This document shows positions 14,130 to 17,276 of a stretch of DNA of 17,276 nucleotides, piece by piece. The notes below the pieces were generated by a model. That model ran no database searches. It was not told the origin of the DNA and was given only the letters and a program-made list of their open reading frames with translations. Within the stretch, counting starts at the first letter, position 1. Each line of letters opens with the position of its first letter. The position numbers and the translations under genes are program-made. The stretch is from JAWXBT01 sp964523015 (GTDB taxonomy: Bacteria; Bdellovibrionota_C; UBA2361; J135), in assembly GCA_964523015.1 (NCBI GenBank), contig CAZFXN010000058.1:1-17276 (forward strand), in the 5' to 3' direction.

Positions 14130-15284
14130 CTAATTCTTTATTCCTACAAACCATTCCCCGCGCCAGAGCTTAGATAGAAAACTTTGATAAGGCAAAAAAT
14201 TGATACCATCTTCTATTCTTTCAACTGGATCTCTAGAAATAAGACATCTGTGTTTTATCTTGAAGGAAACATTGATAGATTGCAGCCCTTTTACCATCCT
14301 CATATTAGCAGAAGTAGTGGCCTTTACTTCAACAGCAAGCATATCTCCAATAACAAAATCTACCTCATGTTGAGAATGGGTTCTCCAAAAATTAAGGGGC
14401 AAGTGAAGTCTCAGATAACTTATGGCAGCCCTAAGCTCTTGACCAATAAATTGCTCGAAGGTGTTGCCAAAATACGGTGTACCTTCTTCTATATTTTTTA
14501 CTCCTCTGAGGGTATTTGATACGCCAATATCAAAAAAATAAAATTTTGCTGTCGAAACCTCTTTTCTGCTTCCGCTTTTTCTAAGTGGTTCAATCATATG
14601 CCCAACAAGTGTATCTTCCAAAATTCGATAGTATTCCCTCACCGTAGTTGGAGACACGCCAAGATCGGATGCAATCTCAGAAAAATTTAAGATCATTCCA
14701 TTTGAGAGTGCTGATTTTTGTAAAAAACGTGCGAATCTTGGGAGATCCCTCACCAGCCCTTCAGCTGCAATCTCTTCAGTAAGATAGGTGTTCACATATG
14801 CATTTAACTCTTCATCAGGAAAATCTGAGAGATAGACCGCAGGAAGTCCTCCAAATCGCAGATACCTTTTTAAGTCAAATGAAGGAATTTCTTGAAAAGT
14901 CAGAGGAGAGAGAGTCGCATCCCATGCCCTGCCACCTAAGAGATTTGCGCCCCCACGTCTAAGTTTTCTTGCACTACTGCCTGTTAAGAGGAATCGTAAG
15001 TTTTTTTCCTCTATTAGATTATGTACCTCATCAAGGAGAGCAGGAATTTTTTGTACTTCATCAATTACAATAATTTTATGCTTACTGGACTCTACAATTT
15101 GCACAAGTTCAGCAGGTCTAGTGGAGAGGCGAAAATAAAAATCACTACTTAATAGGTTAACTATTAATGCTTGATTTGAAAGTTGCTGTTTTATAAGGGA
15201 GGTTTTCCCTGTTCCACGTGGACCAAGTAGAAAGATCGATTTTTTGCTTAGTAAATCTTTTATCTTTAGGGCGCGCTCAAGCAT
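14130..15284 (-). CDS. AAA-family ATPase with DUF4143 (nuclease-like) domain
   Basis: A 384-residue protein of the common AAA_14 + DUF4143 type, whose biological role is poorly known; many are accessory, scattered genes. It has Walker A GPRGTGKTSL (21-30), Walker B IIVIDEVQK (71-79) and a sensor-like LLTGSSARKLRR (99-110). A winged-helix-like segment FSEIASDLGVSPTTVREYYRILEDT (201-225) follows. The C-terminal DUF4143 region carries a PD-(D/E)xK-like triad: Glu277 (FEQFIGQEL), Asp309 (HEVDFVI) and EVK (319-321). It is complete, with no frameshift. It sits between the two carboxylase subunits, 6 bases ahead of the alpha subunit, and has no evident metabolic link to them, which suggests it was gained by transfer. 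The AAGGG directly against the ATG is too close to be a good ribosome-binding site. Confidence 0.85.
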   Translation of the reverse strand: MLERALKIKDLLSKKSIFLLGPRGTGKTSLIKQQLSNQALIVNLLSSDFYFRLSTRPAELVQIVESSKHKIIVIDEVQKIPALLDEVHNLIEEKNLRFLLTGSSARKLRRGGANLLGGRAWDATLSPLTFQEIPSFDLKRYLRFGGLPAVYLSDFPDEELNAYVNTYLTEEIAAEGLVRDLPRFARFLQKSALSNGMILNFSEIASDLGVSPTTVREYYRILEDTLVGHMIEPLRKSGSRKEVSTAKFYFFDIGVSNTLRGVKNIEEGTPYFGNTFEQFIGQELRAAISYLRLHLPLNFWRTHSQHEVDFVIGDMLAVEVKATTSANMRMVKGLQSINVSFKIKHRCLISRDPVERIEDGINFLPYQSFLSKLWRGEWFVGIKN

Positions 15285-15310
15285 CCCTTAAAACTAGCAT
15301 TGCAACTGGA

Positions 15311-15327
15311 GATTTTCAAGGAAAATC
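15311..15327. repeat. Perfect 7-bp hairpin upstream of the ATPase gene
   Basis: GATTTTC (15311-15317) and GAAAATC (15321-15327) flank a 3-base loop, 27 bases before the ATPase start in the 99-base spacer 15285-15383. There is no T tract directly after it in the - direction, so a simple terminator is unlikely. It could be an operator or a leader structure for the ATPase gene. Confidence 0.35.
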
Positions 15328-15383
15328 ACAAGCAGTAGTGGCGATTTTTTAACTAGCTTAATTTACTATGGTTTTTAAGCATG

Positions 15384-15875
15384 TTATTTATGACTACTGT
15401 TCCAATACAGCGAGTCTCCAGCCAAGATAATTTCGCTAGAGTTGGGAAGCTTTAGAGATTGAACTTGTTCTGGGTTTAACGATTGCAACAATGTCTGATA
15501 TGCCACTTGAAATTCTTGAGGATCTGAAGATTTCGAAATATCAGAAGCAAATTTTGCAAAAGTACTATCAACATTATTTGTAGCTGAATACTTAATGAGA
15601 GTTTGGTTTGCTTCCTCAATGTTGGCATCACTTGAAAAGGTATCCCAACGCAGTGTAATGAACAGCACTAAGTTAATCCCCATTAAAATAGACCAGGTCA
15701 TCAGTGTTTTGTTAGCGAATATTGAACGATTTTTTTGAGTGATTGAACGAGTAATTTTAGTCGCTTGAAACGAATGATCCTCATTTAATTTATCAACAGA
15801 TTCATCAAAGATATCTTTATAGGTTGTAGGAGGAGTTGGGTTGTCGCTGTTATCTTTTCTGTTATCTTTTTTCAT
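15384..15875 (-). CDS. Single-span membrane protein, function unknown
   Basis: A 163-residue protein that I do not recognise. The N-terminus is short, charged and repetitive (KDNRKDNSDN, from a perfect 12-bp tandem duplication at 15847-15870), followed by Pro-rich TPPTT and a helical charged stretch. One membrane span lies at about 57-76 (LMTWSILMGINLVLFITL). The C-terminal 85 residues are polar and mostly helical, probably periplasmic, with EEANQTLIKYSATNN and DPQEFQVAYQTLLQSL. It starts 10 bases after the pilin stop, so the two are probably co-transcribed, and its bitopic layout is compatible with an assembly partner of the pilin. That link is inference from position only. No clear ribosome-binding site is visible. 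Confidence 0.65.
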   Translation of the reverse strand: MKKDNRKDNSDNPTPPTTYKDIFDESVDKLNEDHSFQATKITRSITQKNRSIFANKTLMTWSILMGINLVLFITLRWDTFSSDANIEEANQTLIKYSATNNVDSTFAKFASDISKSSDPQEFQVAYQTLLQSLNPEQVQSLKLPNSSEIILAGDSLYWNSSHK

Positions 15876-15885
15876 AAGCTAGTTA

Positions 15886-16536
15886 TTAATTATTTGCACT
15901 AATTATTTGCTCAACAACAGTGTCGTTAACTTGAAAGTAGCGATAGATCTTAGTGCCTTTTGTATTACGGAACTGAAAACCTATAAAGCTACTTACGCTA
16001 GGACTCGGAGATGGACTCGGTGAAGGCGACGGACTAGGACTCGCACTAGGCGATGGGCTTGGGGATACGGTAGGCTTTGGCTTTGGTTTAGGTTTAGGTT
16101 TTGGCTTAGGTTTGGCCTGTGCTTGGGCTGACTCAATACTAAAAAAAAGTTGAGCGAATGTATCAAGGGAATAGATATTTCCAAGATTGTCTTTAATATT
16201 TACACCAGCAAAAGTTGGAGCAGCCGCACCGCTAATAAAATAAGCATAATCTAAGATAACATTATTACTTATTGATGCACCGGCTAGTGGATTATTCAGC
16301 ATGGCAGGACCATTTTGGTTTGTTATAATAAAGCTATTTATAACATCAGGGTTAGCATTGCCTGATAGAATTGCTAATTTAAAATTTCTGTAATCCGAGT
16401 GGGCGGCAGCATCATATGCACCAACCTTCATAGCCTGATAATTGATAATGCTTATTCCAGCAAGAGCAGCGATCATTACAGTAGTAACTAGAACCTCTAT
16501 GAAAGTAGCACCGTTCTGCTTTTTGAGTCTCTTCAT
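15886..16536 (-). CDS. Type IV pilin-like protein with Lys-Pro and Ser-Pro repeats
   Basis: A 216-residue prepilin. The class-III signal is KRLKKQNG (2-9), followed by ATFIEVLVTTVMIAALAGISI: prepilin peptidase would cut after Gly9, and Glu14 is the conserved Glu at mature position +5. The +1 residue is Ala rather than the usual Phe. The hydrophobic helix (10-32) anchors and polymerises. A globular part (33-140) is followed by seven Lys-Pro pairs (142-155), a Ser-Pro-rich run (158-180) and a 36-residue C-terminal piece with beta character (SSFIGFQFRNTKGTKIYRYFQV). The repeats should form a stiff, extended, partly cationic linker. A GAG-rich ribosome-binding site lies ten bases upstream. It begins 12 bases after the carboxylase beta-subunit stop. 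No other pilus genes are in the window. Confidence 0.85.
   Translation of the reverse strand: MKRLKKQNGATFIEVLVTTVMIAALAGISIINYQAMKVGAYDAAAHSDYRNFKLAILSGNANPDVINSFIITNQNGPAMLNNPLAGASISNNVILDYAYFISGAAAPTFAGVNIKDNLGNIYSLDTFAQLFFSIESAQAQAKPKPKPKPKPKPKPTVSPSPSPSASPSPSPSPSPSPSPSVSSFIGFQFRNTKGTKIYRYFQVNDTVVEQIISANN
15887..15910 (-). repeat. 11-bp repeat (13-bp period) over the pilin stop codon
   Basis: TAATTATTTGC occurs at 15887-15897 and 15900-15910. On the coding strand this is GCAAATAATTA twice; the second copy contains the Ala-Asn-Asn codons and most of the TAA stop. Confidence 0.65.
15997..16113 (-). repeat. Coding low-complexity repeats (Lys-Pro)7 and (Ser-Pro)n
   Basis: Positions 16072-16113 encode seven Lys-Pro pairs by a 6-bp unit (CCTAAA/CCAAAG type on the coding strand). 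Positions 15997-16065 encode a Ser-Pro run interrupted once by Ala. Synonymous codons vary along both runs, so these are not freshly expanded, identical DNA repeats; the protein pattern appears to be kept. Confidence 0.85.
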
Positions 16537-16548
16537 TGCATTACTCTC

Positions 16549-17276
16549 TTACATTCTAAACACACCATACTTAACCTCTGGCCACTCTTTGTTAAGGCTT
16601 GCAGATATACCAAGAGAGAGAACAGTTCGTGTCTCTGCCGGATCAATTATTCCATCATCCCATAGCCGGGCAGTTGAATAGTATGGACTACCTTGAGCAC
16701 TATAGCTCTCCTCGATCTCTTTTCGGTAGTTCTCTCTTTCTTTCGGATCCCAGGATTTTTTCTGAGTTGCAAAGGATTCATCTTTGACTTGAGTGAGCAC
16801 GGAAGCGGCTTGCTCAGGGCCCATTACTGAGATCTTTGAGTTGGGCCACATAAAAAGCATCCTTGGTTGGAACGCTCTACCGGCCATGCCGTAATTTCCT
16901 GCACCAAACGATCCACCCATTATAACTGTAAATTTTGGAACTGTACTACACGAAACTGCCGTAACCATTTTTGCACCGTCCTTTGCGATTCCACCGTGCT
17001 CATATTTTTTACCAACCATAAAGCCAGCAATATTTTGACAAAATACTAATGGAATTTTTCTCTGGTTGCAAAGCTCAATAAAGTGAACAGCCTTTAGGGA
17101 ACTTTCTGAGAAAAGAATTCCATCGTTAGCTATAATGCCAACAAGGTATCCGCCAATATAGGCAAAGCCGCAGATAATAGAGCTACCATAATGTTTTTTA
17201 AACTCATCGAATTCACTACCATCAATTATACGAGCTAGCATCTCTCGCATTGGAAAATGTTTTTTTCTATCTGTAG
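16549..17276 (-). CDS. mccB: Methylcrotonyl-CoA carboxylase beta (carboxyltransferase) subunit, C-terminal part
   Basis: Transfers CO2 from biotin to 3-methylcrotonyl-CoA in leucine catabolism. About 240 of the usual roughly 535 residues are present. The frame runs through the window edge (KKHFPMREMLARIIDGS), so the internal Met at 17250 is not the start. Diagnostic MCC-beta stretches are GILFSESSLKAVHFIELCNQR, IPLVFCQNIAGFMVGKKYE, GIAKDGAKMVTAV, GGSFGAGNYGMAGRAFQPRMLF and WPNSKISVMGPEQAA. Near the end come GSPYYSTARLWDDGIIDP and the C-terminal YGVFRM, which match MCC more closely than propionyl-CoA carboxylase. The oxyanion and acyl-CoA pocket glycines are intact. Its partner, the biotin subunit, lies three genes downstream instead of next to it. 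Confidence 0.93.
   Translation of the reverse strand, partial: TDRKKHFPMREMLARIIDGSEFDEFKKHYGSSIICGFAYIGGYLVGIIANDGILFSESSLKAVHFIELCNQRKIPLVFCQNIAGFMVGKKYEHGGIAKDGAKMVTAVSCSTVPKFTVIMGGSFGAGNYGMAGRAFQPRMLFMWPNSKISVMGPEQAASVLTQVKDESFATQKKSWDPKERENYRKEIEESYSAQGSPYYSTARLWDDGIIDPAETRTVLSLGISASLNKEWPEVKYGVFRM

Noticed and set aside
14130..15875. A new defence system formed by the ATPase and the membrane protein
   Set aside because: The ATPase belongs to the widespread AAA_14/DUF4143 group, and the membrane protein starts next to the pilin rather than the ATPase. No other defence-type gene or island boundary is visible.
15993..16184. A 63-residue open frame over the pilin repeats in another frame
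   Set aside because: It is a frame shadow of the Lys-Pro/Ser-Pro codons, which stay open in alternative frames because of their composition.

Overview
The window is AT-rich bacterial DNA, probably chromosomal, from a Gram-negative, respiring heterotroph. Support for this comes from a secreted c-type cytochrome, a lipobox lipoprotein, a type IV pilin-like protein and aerobic amino-acid catabolism (proline dehydrogenase, methylcrotonyl-CoA carboxylase). I cannot assign a phylum. PurM is of the type common in Bacteroidota, but little else points there. A run of ten Ns inside a gene shows this is a draft assembly.

Left edge (1-662): the end of an IS3-family element on the + strand abuts a frameshifted, IS-truncated hypothetical gene on the - strand. 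Housekeeping block (873-5904): pcm (+) converges with purM (-), which sits downstream of a small cytochrome c gene. A small membrane protein and tlyA follow on the + strand, then a hairpin-rich leader and an unrecognised 132-residue protein, then a DedA membrane protein (-). Middle (5973-8876): a lipoprotein with a metzincin-like HExxH motif and an HDOD-GAF signalling protein, both on the - strand.

Right half (9101-17276), all on the - strand and mostly tightly packed. In transcription order: methylcrotonyl-CoA carboxylase beta subunit (its start lies beyond the window), a type IV pilin-like protein with Lys-Pro and Ser-Pro repeats, a single-span membrane protein, an AAA/DUF4143 ATPase, the biotin carboxylase/biotin carrier subunit (with the N gap), proline dehydrogenase and pyrroline-5-carboxylate dehydrogenase. 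Together these carry out the carboxylase step of leucine breakdown and the full oxidation of proline to glutamate. The three foreign-looking genes that split the two carboxylase subunits are the main oddity.

A second theme is short tandem duplications of 10-15 bp at gene edges. In several of them the repeat unit contains the gene's own stop codon. I found no rRNA, tRNA, CRISPR array or convincing new multi-gene defence system. The best candidates for something undescribed are the hairpin-rich leader at 4625-4735, the pilin/membrane protein/ATPase insertion, and the gene-edge repeats.
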